Shown one piece after another: positions 48,482-56,320 of a stretch of DNA of 64,000 bases. Source of the DNA: Streptomyces sp. NRRL B-3428 (GTDB lineage: Bacteria > Actinomycetota > Actinomycetes > Streptomycetales > Streptomycetaceae); assembly GCA_000721375.1 (NCBI GenBank), contig JOGW01000015.1:1-64000 (forward strand), read 5' to 3'. Under the pieces are notes generated by a model. The model was not told the DNA's origin. It did no database searches and saw only the letters and a program-made list of their open reading frames with translations. Numbering within the stretch: the stretch's first letter is position 1; every line of letters begins with the position of its first letter. Position numbers and translations under genes: made by a program.

Positions 48482-48540
48482 TTGGCTGCTCCCTGCGTCG
48501 AGTCCAGGAGGGTCACTTGGCCGCTCCCTGCATCCAGGTG
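48471..48540. repeat. 35-bp tandem duplication at the PAP2/UbiA gene junction
   Basis: AGGAGGGTCACTTGG starts both 48471 and 48506; copies continue similar (GCTCCCTGC) with a few differences, period 35 bp. Both copies carry the GTGA stop/start overlap (48478-48481 and 48513-48516). Confidence 0.88.
48478..48516 (-). CDS. 12-residue minicistron bridging PAP2 and UbiA genes
   Basis: GTG 48516 overlaps the PAP2 stop (GTGA) and reads 12 codons (MTLLDSTQGAAK) to TGA 48478-48480, which in turn overlaps the UbiA start GTG 48481. It consists of the start of the UbiA reading frame fused to the end of the PAP2 frame, created by the 35-bp duplication. A product is unlikely to matter; it may preserve translational coupling. 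Confidence 0.5.
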   Translation of the reverse strand: MTLLDSTQGAAK

Positions 48541-49016
48541 GTGCCGAGGCGGGCGGTGAGTGCGCCGAGTGCGGCGCCCGCGGCCACGTCGCTCGGGTAG
48601 TGCACGCCGACGACCATCCGCGAGACGCACATCGCGGCGGCCAGCGGCGGTACGAGGTGGGCGCCCGCGGGCCGCAGCGCGCTGTAGGCGACGGCCGCGG
48701 CGGCGGCGGAGGTGGCGTGCGAGCTGGGGAAGGAGTGCCGGCCCGCGGTACGCACGAGGGGCTCGACGTCCGGACGCGGCCTGCGCACAAGGCGCTTGAC
48801 GCCCATGCTGGCCAGGTGTGCGCCGGCGGTCAGCGCGGTGCCGCGCAGCCAGGCGCCGCGCCGCTCCTTGTCGAGGGCGGCGCCGGCCAGGCCCGCGACC
48901 AGCCAGAGGGCGCCGTGCTCGCCGGCGATGGACAGGGTGCGTGCGGCGGCGGCCACGCGCGGGTGCTGTCCCGTGTCGCGCAGGGCGGCAAGGAGCCGAT
49001 GATCCATCTCGTACAT
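48513..49016 (-). CDS. PAP2-family phosphatase (decaprenylphosphoryl-5-phosphoribose phosphatase type)
   Basis: A 167-aa membrane phosphatase. The three PAP2 motifs are KRLVRRPRPD (K-x6-RP), RHSFPSSHATS (PSGH-like, with PSSH) and SRMVVGVHYPSDVAAG (SR-x5-H-x3-D). Its place before the UbiA enzyme parallels mycobacterial Rv3807c next to Rv3806c, so it probably dephosphorylates decaprenylphosphoryl-5-phosphoribose (knowledge plus context). ATG 49016 has AAGAGG upstream. The 3' end was duplicated, as noted at 48471. Confidence 0.87.
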   Translation of the reverse strand: MYEMDHRLLAALRDTGQHPRVAAAARTLSIAGEHGALWLVAGLAGAALDKERRGAWLRGTALTAGAHLASMGVKRLVRRPRPDVEPLVRTAGRHSFPSSHATSAAAAAVAYSALRPAGAHLVPPLAAAMCVSRMVVGVHYPSDVAAGAALGALTARLGTTWMQGAAK

Positions 49017-49205
49017 CTGGCCTCTTCGTTGCTGAGGGTTTCCGGCCGCCGATCCACCCGAGCGGCCGTATGCCGCAAATGACTCTTATAGGCAATGACG
49101 CAAGATTTACGGCAATATTGGTCGACACCCCAGCAATCACCCGTTTCGGTGAGGGGTCCGACAGATTTGGCAAACCAGGCTTCATCGGGAGATAGCGTCG
49201 CCGTC

Positions 49206-50555
49206 ATGTCTGCCGACACGGTCTCCGTCACGGGTTGGGGCCGCACCGCCCCGACCACCGCCCGTCTCATCCGCCCTCGTTCGTACGAGGAGGCCGCCAC
49301 CGCTGTACGGGAGTGCGGCGCCCGCGGGGGCATCGCGCGGGGGCTGGGGCGCGCGTACGGCGACGCGGCGCAGAACGCGGGCGGTTCGGTGCTCGACATG
49401 ACCGCGCTCGACAAGATCCGCGCGATCGACGCCGAGGGCGGTGTCGTGGTGTGCGACGCGGGCGTGAGCCTGCACCGCCTGATGGAAGTCCTGCTGCCGC
49501 TCGGCTGGTTCGTGCCGGTCACGCCCGGGACGCGGTACGTCACGGTGGGCGGGGCGATCGGCGCCGACATCCACGGCAAGAACCACCATGTGTCCGGGTC
49601 CTTCTCGCGTCATGTGGCCGCGCTCGACCTGCTGCTCGCGGACGGCACGGTACGGACCGTACGGCGCGGCGAGCCGCTCTTCGACGCGACGGCCGGCGGC
49701 ATGGGTCTCACGGGTGTGATCCTCTCCGCGACCGTCGAACTGCTGCCCGTGGAGACCTCGTTGATGTCCGTGGACACGGAACGGGCCACCGACCTCGACG
49801 ACTTGATGGCCCGCCTGGCCGCCACCGACCACCACTACCGCTACTCGGTGGCCTGGATCGATCTGCTCGCGCGCGGCGCGGCGATGGGCCGCTCGGTCCT
49901 GACGCGCGGCGATCACGCGCCGCTCGACTCCCTTCCCGTACGGGCCCGTCGGGCGCCGTTGACGTTCCGGCCCGGGCAGTTGCCCGCCGCGCCCGCGTTC
50001 GTACCCGAAGGACTGCTCGGCAAGACGACCGTGGGGCTGTTCAACGAGCTCTGGTACCGCAAGGCGCCCCGCGCCCGGCGCGGTGAACTGCAGAAGATCT
50101 CCACCTTCTTCCACCCGCTCGACGGCGTACCGCACTGGAACCGGATCTACGGCCGCAGCGGGTTCGTGCAGTACCAATTCGTCCTCGGATACGGCAAGGA
50201 GGAGGCGCTGCGCCGGATCGTCGACCGGATCTCGAAGCGCGGCTGCCCCTCCTTCCTGGCCGTGCTCAAGCGCTTCGGCGACGGCGACCCGGGCTGGCTG
50301 TCGTTCCCGATGCCCGGCTGGACGCTCGCCCTGGACATCCCGGCGAACATGCCGGGCCTCGGCTCCTTCCTCGACGAACTCGACGAGGAGGTCGCGGCGG
50401 CCGACGGACGGATCTACCTGGCCAAGGACTCACGGCTGCGGCCCGAGCTGCTCTCGGCGATGTACCCGCGGCTCGGGCACTTCCGTGAGCTGCGTGAAGA
50501 GCTGGATCCGCGTGGGGTGTTCACGTCGGATCTGTCGCGGCGGCTTTCCCTCTGA
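49206..50555 (+). CDS. dprE1: Decaprenylphosphoryl-beta-D-ribose 2'-oxidase homologue (DprE1)
   Basis: A 449-aa FAD enzyme of the VAO/PCMH type. RGLGRAYGDAAQNAGGSVLD and VPVTPGTRYVTVGGAIGADI bind FAD, with IHGKNHHVSGSFSRHV matching the DprE1-type histidines. The C-terminal domain ends YLAKDSRLRPE and RVFTSDLSRRL-like. It oxidises the 2'-OH of decaprenylphosphoryl ribose; with DprE2 it epimerises ribose to arabinose. At the place of the benzothiazinone-target Cys of M. tuberculosis DprE1 this protein has Ala (PGWTLALDIP). TAGCGT lies 8 bases before ATG 49206 and no ribosome site is seen, so the gene is probably leaderless. Confidence 0.9.
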   Translation: MSADTVSVTGWGRTAPTTARLIRPRSYEEAATAVRECGARGGIARGLGRAYGDAAQNAGGSVLDMTALDKIRAIDAEGGVVVCDAGVSLHRLMEVLLPLGWFVPVTPGTRYVTVGGAIGADIHGKNHHVSGSFSRHVAALDLLLADGTVRTVRRGEPLFDATAGGMGLTGVILSATVELLPVETSLMSVDTERATDLDDLMARLAATDHHYRYSVAWIDLLARGAAMGRSVLTRGDHAPLDSLPVRARRAPLTFRPGQLPAAPAFVPEGLLGKTTVGLFNELWYRKAPRARRGELQKISTFFHPLDGVPHWNRIYGRSGFVQYQFVLGYGKEEALRRIVDRISKRGCPSFLAVLKRFGDGDPGWLSFPMPGWTLALDIPANMPGLGSFLDELDEEVAAADGRIYLAKDSRLRPELLSAMYPRLGHFRELREELDPRGVFTSDLSRRLSL

Positions 50556-50577
50556 TCCCCGTAACTCTGGAGCTTTG

Positions 50578-51333
50578 ATGAAGGACGCATTCGGGACCCC
50601 CCAGTCCCTCCTGGTACTCGGCGGCACCTCCGAGATCGCACTGGCCACCGCACGCCGTCTGGTCGCGCGCCGCACCCGCACGGTGTGGCTGGCGGGGCGG
50701 CCCTCGCCCGCCCTTGAGGCGGCGGCCGAGCAGCTGCGCGATCTGGGCGCCGACGCCCGTACGGTCGCCTTCGACGCCCTCGACTCCGAGGCGCACGAGG
50801 AGGCGCTCGGCAAGGTCTTCACCGAGGGCGACATCGACATGGTGCTGCTCGCGTTCGGGGTGCTGGGCGACCAAGTACGCGACGAGGACGAGCCGTTGTC
50901 GGCGGTGCGGGTGGCGCAGACCAACTACACGGGTGCGGTGTCGTCGGGGCTGATCTGCGCGAACGCGCTGAAGCGGCAGGGGCACGGCTCGCTCGTCGTG
51001 CTGTCCTCGGTGGCCGGTGAGCGGGCGCGGCGGGCCAACTTCATCTACGGCTCGTCGAAGGCCGGCCTCGACGCCTTCGCGCAGGGTCTCGGGGACGCGA
51101 TGCACGGGACCGGAGTGCATGTGATGGTGGTGCGCCCCGGCTTCGTACGCTCGAAGATGACGGCCGGGATGAAGGAAGCACCGCTGGCCACGACGCCGGA
51201 GGCAGTGGCCGAGGCGATCGAGAGCGGTCTTCGGCGGCGCTCGGAGACGGTGTGGGTGCCGGGGGCGCTGCGGGTGGTGATGTCGGCGCTGCGGCATGTG
51301 CCGCGGCCGGTGTTCCGGAAGCTGCCGGTCTGA
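50578..51333 (+). CDS. dprE2: Decaprenylphosphoryl-2-keto-pentose reductase homologue (DprE2)
   Basis: A 251-aa short-chain dehydrogenase. SLLVLGGTSEIALATARRL is the NAD(P) site in the GGTSEI form typical of DprE2; YGSSKAGLDAFAQGL holds the catalytic Y-x3-K and VVLSSVAGERARRAN the Ser. It would reduce the 2-keto intermediate made by DprE1 to decaprenylphosphoryl arabinose. ATG 50578 has GGAG seven bases upstream, 22 bp after dprE1. It converges on the 2H-phosphoesterase gene with 4 bp between stops. Confidence 0.9.
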   Translation: MKDAFGTPQSLLVLGGTSEIALATARRLVARRTRTVWLAGRPSPALEAAAEQLRDLGADARTVAFDALDSEAHEEALGKVFTEGDIDMVLLAFGVLGDQVRDEDEPLSAVRVAQTNYTGAVSSGLICANALKRQGHGSLVVLSSVAGERARRANFIYGSSKAGLDAFAQGLGDAMHGTGVHVMVVRPGFVRSKMTAGMKEAPLATTPEAVAEAIESGLRRRSETVWVPGALRVVMSALRHVPRPVFRKLPV

Positions 51334-51337
51334 CGGC

Positions 51338-51919
51338 TCAGCGCGCGGGCTGCGTGCCCCGGTCCACGGGCACGCCCGCCTGCGGGGGTACGGAGGAGCC
51401 TGCGAAGGGGAACTCGCGCAGCTTGCGCCACACCCCGTCCGCGCCCTGCTCGTAGAGCGCGAAGCCGGTGCAGGACCACTCGGCCTCGTACGCGGAGAGC
51501 TCCTCGAAGGCGCGGTCCATGGCCGCCTCGTCGATGGCGTGGGCGACCGTCACATGCGGGTGGTACGGGAACTGCAGCTCGCGCGCTACTGGCCCCGAGG
51601 CGTCACGGACCTGCTTCTGCAGCCAGGTGCAGGACTCGGCGCCCTCGACGACCTGGACGAAGACGACAGGTGAGAGCGGGCGGAACGTTCCGGTACCGCA
51701 GAGACGCATCGGGAAGGGCCTGCCACCGGAGGCGACCTCGGCGAGATGCGCCTCGATCGCGGGCAGGTCCGCCGCCTCGACCTCCGTGGGCGGAAGCAGC
51801 GTGACGTGCGTGGGGATACCGTGCGCCGCGGGGTCGCCGAAGCCCGCGCGCCGCTCCTGGAGCAGGCTGCCATGGGGCTCCGGGACCGCGATCGAAACGC
51901 CGAGCGTTACGGTCCCCAC
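51338..51919 (-). CDS. 2'-5' RNA ligase / 2H phosphoesterase-family protein
   Basis: A 193-aa protein with the paired H-x-T/V motifs of the 2H superfamily: PTHVTLLPP (about residue 37) and YHPHVTVAH (about 127). The fold would hydrolyse or ligate 2',5' or cyclic phosphodiesters in RNA or nucleotides. Start GTG 51919 with GGAG seven bases upstream is preferred over a frame to 51994. A terminator hairpin for the upstream trpS gene lies between the two. Confidence 0.87.
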   Translation of the reverse strand: MGTVTLGVSIAVPEPHGSLLQERRAGFGDPAAHGIPTHVTLLPPTEVEAADLPAIEAHLAEVASGGRPFPMRLCGTGTFRPLSPVVFVQVVEGAESCTWLQKQVRDASGPVARELQFPYHPHVTVAHAIDEAAMDRAFEELSAYEAEWSCTGFALYEQGADGVWRKLREFPFAGSSVPPQAGVPVDRGTQPAR

Positions 51920-52000
51920 GTCGTGCTCCTTCTTCGGTCCTTCATCGCTCTGCAGGGATGGATGCTGCAGGAGCTGCCAGTGTGTCCCGCGCACCGGCCT

Positions 52001-52034
52001 TCTGGCCAGGGTCCTAGGTCCGTCCCTGGCCAGA
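52001..52034 (-). terminator. Terminator after trpS
   Basis: TCTGGCCAGGG (52001-52011) and CCCTGGCCAGA (52024-52034) form a perfect 11-bp stem with a 12-nt loop, 22 bp past the trpS stop. Confidence 0.88.
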
Positions 52035-52055
52035 GCGGTGTCCGCGCGGATCGGT

Positions 52056-53069
52056 TCAGTGCTTGGCGGGCAGGAACCCGATCCGCTCGTACGTGGTGGA
52101 GAGGGTCTCCGCGGCTACCGCCCGGGCCTTCTCCGCGCCCTTGGCGAGGATCGAGTCCAGGGTCTCCGGGTCGTCCAGATACTCCTGCGTACGCGTACGG
52201 AACGGGGTCACGAACTCGGCCATGACCTCGGCGAGATCCGTCTTGAGCGCACCGTAGCCCTTGCCTACGTACTTCTGCTCCAGTTCCGGGATACCCATGC
52301 CGGTGAGGGTGGAGTAGATGGTGAGCAGGTTGCTGACACCCGGCTTGGCCTCGGCGTCGAAGCGGATCTCGGTGTCCGTGTCGGTGACCGCGCTCTTGAC
52401 CTTCTTGATGGTCACCTTGGGGTCGTCGAGCAGGTTGATCAGGCCCTTGGGGTTGGCCGTGGACTTGCTCATCTTGGCCGTCGGGTCCTGAAGATCGGCG
52501 ATCTTCGCCGTCTCCTTGATGATGTACGGCTTCGGCACGGTGTACGTCTGGCCGTACCGCCCGTTGAAGCGCTCGGCCAGGTCACGGGTCAGCTCGATGT
52601 GCTGGCGCTGGTCCCCGCCGACCGGGACCTCGTCCGCCTGGTACAGCAGGATGTCCGCGACCTGCAGGATCGGATACGTGAACAGGCCGACCGTGGCGCG
52701 GTCCGAGCCCTGCTTCGCCGACTTGTCCTTGAACTGCGTCATCCGGGAGGCCTCGCCGAAGCCGGTGAGGCAGTTCATGACCCAGCCGAGCTGAGCGTGC
52801 TCGGGCACGTGGCTCTGCACGAACAGGGTGCAGCGGTCGGGGTCGAGACCGGCCGCGAGCAGCTGGGCCACCGCGAGCCTGGTGTTCGCGCGCAGCTCCT
52901 TCGGGTCCTGCGGCACGGTGATCGCGTGCAGGTCGACGACCATGTAGAAGGCGTCATAGGACTCCTGCAGCGCAACCCACTGGCGCACGGCGCCCAGGTA
53001 GTTGCCGAGGTGGAACGAGCCTGCGGTGGGCTGGATTCCGGAGAGCACGCGGGGTCGGTCAGTGGCCAT
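52056..53069 (-). CDS. trpS: Tryptophanyl-tRNA synthetase
   Basis: A 337-aa class I synthetase. [19 protein letters not shown] includes the HIGH-equivalent [17 protein letters not shown] is the KMSKS loop; [20 protein letters not shown] and [13 protein letters not shown] form the tryptophan pocket. It charges tRNA-Trp with tryptophan. ATG 53069 gives the usual N-terminus; ATG 53078 is three codons earlier. I find no T-box or leader peptide upstream. Streptomycetes often have a second, indolmycin-resistant TrpRS elsewhere; which one this is cannot be settled by eye. Confidence 0.96.
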   Translation of the reverse strand: MATDRPRVLSGIQPTAGSFHLGNYLGAVRQWVALQESYDAFYMVVDLHAITVPQDPKELRANTRLAVAQLLAAGLDPDRCTLFVQSHVPEHAQLGWVMNCLTGFGEASRMTQFKDKSAKQGSDRATVGLFTYPILQVADILLYQADEVPVGGDQRQHIELTRDLAERFNGRYGQTYTVPKPYIIKETAKIADLQDPTAKMSKSTANPKGLINLLDDPKVTIKKVKSAVTDTDTEIRFDAEAKPGVSNLLTIYSTLTGMGIPELEQKYVGKGYGALKTDLAEVMAEFVTPFRTRTQEYLDDPETLDSILAKGAEKARAVAAETLSTTYERIGFLPAKH

Positions 53070-53189
53070 GCTGTTCATTGTCTCAGGTGGTTCGGGGGGC
53101 TGAGCCCGGCCCTGGAGCAGCTCTCGCACGGGCCGAAAAAGATCGCGCACGGACTGGAACCGATCCTTCGCCTCCGGTGTATCAAGGGT

Positions 53190-53876
53190 GTGAGAACGCG
53201 AGAGGGGGGCCTCATCGTCGTCGACGAGGGCTCGGTGATCGCCCGGGTGCGCGCCGGCGAGGCGGAGGCGTACGCGGAGCTCGTGCGTGCCCACACACCG
53301 GTGGCGCTGCGGGCGGCGGTGGCCTTCGGCGCGGGCTCCGACGCGGAGGACGTGGTGCAGGCGGCCTTCTTCAAGGCCTATCAGTCACTCGGCAGGTTCC
53401 GTGAGGGCTCGTCGTTCAAGCCCTGGCTGCTGCAGATCGTGGTGAACGAGACGAGGAACACAGTGCGCTCGGCGGGCCGGCTCAGAGCCCTCGTCGGACG
53501 GGAGGCGGCGCTGCTCGAGGCCGAGCCGCTGATACCGGAGTCCACCGACCCGGCCGTGGCCGCGCTCGCCCAGGAACAGCGGACGGCGCTGCACACCGCC
53601 CTCGACCGTCTGAACCGGGATCAACGTGCGGTCGTCACCTGTCGCTATCTCCTGGAGATGGACGAGGCGGAGACGGCCGAGACCCTCGGCTGGCCGCGCG
53701 GCACGGTGAAGTCACGGCTGAACCGTGCCCTGAAGAAACTGGGCAGGCTGCTGCCCTCGGACGGTGTGCCCGCGATACCGGCGCAGAGATCGGGAGAACA
53801 GGCAGGACCAGGACCGGGAGGACCAGGAGGACCGGGAAGACCGGGAGGACCGGGAGGAGGTGAGGAGAGTGAGTGA
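53190..53876 (+). CDS. ECF-type sigma factor with Gly-Pro-rich tail
   Basis: A 228-aa sigma-70 family factor. Region 2: [40 protein letters not shown] and [14 protein letters not shown]. Region 4: [20 protein letters not shown] and [20 protein letters not shown]. The last 25 residues are a collagen-like Gly/Pro run coded by nine-base repeats (about 53805-53860). GTG 53190 fits a leaderless start after TATCAA (53179-53184); later in-frame GTGs are possible. It overlaps the next gene by 8 bp, a typical sigma/anti-sigma arrangement. Confidence 0.88.
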   Translation: MRTREGGLIVVDEGSVIARVRAGEAEAYAELVRAHTPVALRAAVAFGAGSDAEDVVQAAFFKAYQSLGRFREGSSFKPWLLQIVVNETRNTVRSAGRLRALVGREAALLEAEPLIPESTDPAVAALAQEQRTALHTALDRLNRDQRAVVTCRYLLEMDEAETAETLGWPRGTVKSRLNRALKKLGRLLPSDGVPAIPAQRSGEQAGPGPGGPGGPGRPGGPGGGEESE

Positions 53877-54663
53877 GGACCAGGAGGCCGGGCGCAGGCG
53901 CGTCGAGGAGGAGCTGAGGCAGCTCAGGAGCAGGATGTCCGTGCCCGACGTCGACGGCCCGACCATGGCCGAGCGCGTGCTGGCACAGTTGATCGCCGAG
54001 CATGTGCCGACCCCCGTACCGCAGCCGCCCAGCCGCCGTGAGCGGCTGCGCGGCTGGCTGCGGATGCACAGGGCGCGGATCGGGGCGGCGCTGGCCGGTC
54101 TGCTGGTGGTCGCGGTGCTCACACCTCCGGTGCGGGCGGCCGTCGCCGACTGGTTGAACTTCGGCGGGGTAGCGGTGCGCCACGATCCCTCGGCCCCCGT
54201 ACCCACGCCGTCACCGGTACCGGGCTGCGGGCAGGGGCTCACGGTGGACGATGCGGCGCGGAAGGCGGGCTTCGAGCCCATGCTGCCAACAGAGCTGAAC
54301 GGACAGCCCACGGCCGCCGTCTCCGGGGACCGCAAGGTGATCTCCCTGTGCTGGCGCGCCGCGGACGGCTCGGTGATACGGCTCGACCAGATGAAGGCGC
54401 GGATCGACCCGATCTTCTGGAAGACGACCCGAGCGCCTTACACCCACGTGACGGTGCCGGGCGCCGGCGAGGGGCAGTGGATCCCCGAGCCGCACAAGCT
54501 GCGGATCGATCTCCTCGGCCCCGACGACAAGCCGTATGCGACGACCGTGCGCACCGCGGGACCGACCCTGCTGTGGGAGAAGACCGGCAACGGTCTGACG
54601 CTGCGCCTCGAAGGCATCGATCTGCAGGACCGTGCGGTCGAGGTCGCGGCCTCGGTTCGCTGA
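53869..54663 (+). CDS. Membrane anti-sigma-like protein
   Basis: A 264-aa protein. The cytosolic N-terminus (about 60 aa, ELRQLRSRMSVPDVDGPTMA) precedes one helix (RIGAALAGLLVVAVLTPPVR) and an outer domain of about 170 residues with two Cys (PGCGQGL; ISLCWRAADG) and beta-rich repeats. It starts at GTG 53869 within the sigma gene (GAGGAGA ribosome site inside the sigma tail codons). Membership in an anti-sigma pair is inferred from overlap and topology. Different in sequence from the two paralogues at 7 and 12 kb. Confidence 0.82.
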   Translation: MSEDQEAGRRRVEEELRQLRSRMSVPDVDGPTMAERVLAQLIAEHVPTPVPQPPSRRERLRGWLRMHRARIGAALAGLLVVAVLTPPVRAAVADWLNFGGVAVRHDPSAPVPTPSPVPGCGQGLTVDDAARKAGFEPMLPTELNGQPTAAVSGDRKVISLCWRAADGSVIRLDQMKARIDPIFWKTTRAPYTHVTVPGAGEGQWIPEPHKLRIDLLGPDDKPYATTVRTAGPTLLWEKTGNGLTLRLEGIDLQDRAVEVAASVR

Positions 54664-54791
54664 CCCTGCGGACGGCGGCACGCGCGCACCACGAAATCGG
54701 CACTGCGAAAAGGGGAACCCGCTCGGCGCGGGCGGTGTACCAGAAGTGAATCGGCGCGGAACGGCCGCGCCGGGGAGCTCTGGGGGAACGG

Positions 54792-55604
54792 ATGCGTACG
54801 GTACGGAGGTTGGCGGTCCTGCTCGGCACTCTGGTGGCCGGGATCGCCTTGATACTGCTCGGCGCCCCGGGCGCTTCGGCGGGCGGACCCACGAGTGTGC
54901 TGCTCGCGTCGAACGGCAGCGCGCACGCGACGGCGTTCTACGGCCTGGAACCCGGGTATCAGGAGCTGCAGAGGCTGCTCGACGTCAACCACGACCTGCA
55001 GCAGGGCGAGAAGGCGCCCTCCATGGAGCTCTTGATGGACGGGCAGATGGTGACCGTCACGTGGATGATCCACGACGTGACGCCCTGGCGCGTGGACCAG
55101 GTCTATGTGCTACCCCCCAAGGGCGGTACGGGCGAGCACACGGTCTGGGTCCACACCCGGGGCGGAATGAACGGCACCGGGGTGGAGCTCGGCAGCCAGG
55201 GCACGTGGCACCAGGCCAGGACGCCCGACGCGGTGAACGCGTTCATGGCCGACCTCGGTCTGCTCAGCGATCCCCCGCAGAGCGGCGGAGCCGGTGTCGG
55301 CTCCGGCACCTCCGAGGACGCGGCCACGACGGCCGGTTCGGGCGCGGACGAGACGACCGGCACCGACGAGGCCGCGGGCTCGGCCGGCACCACGGGCGAG
55401 CAGAACGGACAAGGCACGGCCGGCGCGGGCACCTCGGTGAGCACCGGCTGGTGGTGGGCGCTGCCCGGAATCGCCGCGGGGGCCGCACTGGGTCTGGGCG
55501 TACGGCCGATGGTGCGGCAACTGCCCGCGCTGACCGCGAGGTTGAGGGAGTCCCGCAGCGCCGCACGGGAGGAAGGGGCACGGGGGGAGCTGATCGACCG
55601 ATGA
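54792..55604 (+). CDS. Secreted protein with C-terminal GWWW membrane anchor (A)
   Basis: A 270-aa protein: signal peptide (LAVLLGTLVAGIALILLGAP, cleavage after ASA), a beta-rich domain of about 140 residues (NGSAHATAFYGLEPGYQEL, VTVTWMIHDVTPWRVDQVYV), a Gly/Thr/Ala-rich stalk, and a terminal helix preceded by TGWWWALPGIAAGAALGLG. A basic cytosolic tail follows. ATG 54792 has GGGGGAA upstream. It follows the anti-sigma gene by 128 bp and overlaps the next gene (ATGA). I do not recognise a family. Confidence 0.8.
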   Translation: MRTVRRLAVLLGTLVAGIALILLGAPGASAGGPTSVLLASNGSAHATAFYGLEPGYQELQRLLDVNHDLQQGEKAPSMELLMDGQMVTVTWMIHDVTPWRVDQVYVLPPKGGTGEHTVWVHTRGGMNGTGVELGSQGTWHQARTPDAVNAFMADLGLLSDPPQSGGAGVGSGTSEDAATTAGSGADETTGTDEAAGSAGTTGEQNGQGTAGAGTSVSTGWWWALPGIAAGAALGLGVRPMVRQLPALTARLRESRSAAREEGARGELIDR

Positions 55605-56320
55605 AGGGGAACATCCTGCGTCCGTTACGGATGCGCCTCCGGCTCCGGCTCCGGCTGGCCGTCCTGGGCGCGACGTCGGTGGCGGCGCTCCTGCTCGGGC
55701 TTGCGCTCGCGCCCGCGGCTTCGCCCAAGGAGGCCTACAGCGCGCTCGTGGACTCGACGACGACCGGCGTCACCCGCGCCTTCCCGGCCGGAGACGCGGC
55801 ACTGACCGTACTGGGGCAGTACATCCCGGCGACGCATCCTGCCGGCACCTCCTCTCCCCCACGCCTGGAGAAGGGAGTCCGCCCGGACACCAGCGGGCAG
55901 ATCACCGTGCTGTGGCACATGGCGGGGATGCCCACGCTCACCAGCTACGCGATCATGCCGAACTACGCGGGTCCCGGGGAGGCCTGGATACGGTCCGTGC
56001 GCTACGGCGGCAACGACCGGCCGCAGATGCTGATCCGTTGGCAGCCGGCTCCTGACGCGCTGATGTCCTACCTGGAACAGATCGGCGTGTACGACGCCTC
56101 GTCCGACTCCAGGAGTCAGAGCGCGCTGTCCGCCACCACCGCGGCCCACAACTCGGAAAGCTGGCAGGCGGGCTGGTGGTGGGTGGGCCCCGGAATCCTC
56201 GCGGGAGCGTTCATCGCGCTGTCGCTGCGGCCCACGACGCTGGGGCTCATACCCGGACGGGCTGATCGGCCGCGGGCCGTATCCACCCGTCCGGGTACCG
56301 AACGCCAGAGCGTCAGCTGA
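55601..56320 (+). CDS. Secreted protein with C-terminal GWWW membrane anchor (B)
   Basis: A 239-aa protein. An Arg-rich start and signal/anchor ([20 protein letters not shown]) precede an outer domain of about 140 residues ([40 protein letters not shown]). The terminal helix opens with [22 protein letters not shown]. The anchor has the same spacing as in the preceding protein (GWWW-x2-PGI-x-AGA-x6-RP), so the two are a related pair. It begins in the stop of gene A (ATGA) and its end overlaps glyA by 8 bp. Confidence 0.8.
   Translation: MKGNILRPLRMRLRLRLRLAVLGATSVAALLLGLALAPAASPKEAYSALVDSTTTGVTRAFPAGDAALTVLGQYIPATHPAGTSSPPRLEKGVRPDTSGQITVLWHMAGMPTLTSYAIMPNYAGPGEAWIRSVRYGGNDRPQMLIRWQPAPDALMSYLEQIGVYDASSDSRSQSALSATTAAHNSESWQAGWWWVGPGILAGAFIALSLRPTTLGLIPGRADRPRAVSTRPGTERQSVS

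Noticed and set aside
53070..53189. T-box or tryptophan leader peptide upstream of trpS
   Set aside because: No T-box sequence (TGGNACCGCG-like) and no Trp-rich short frame was found.
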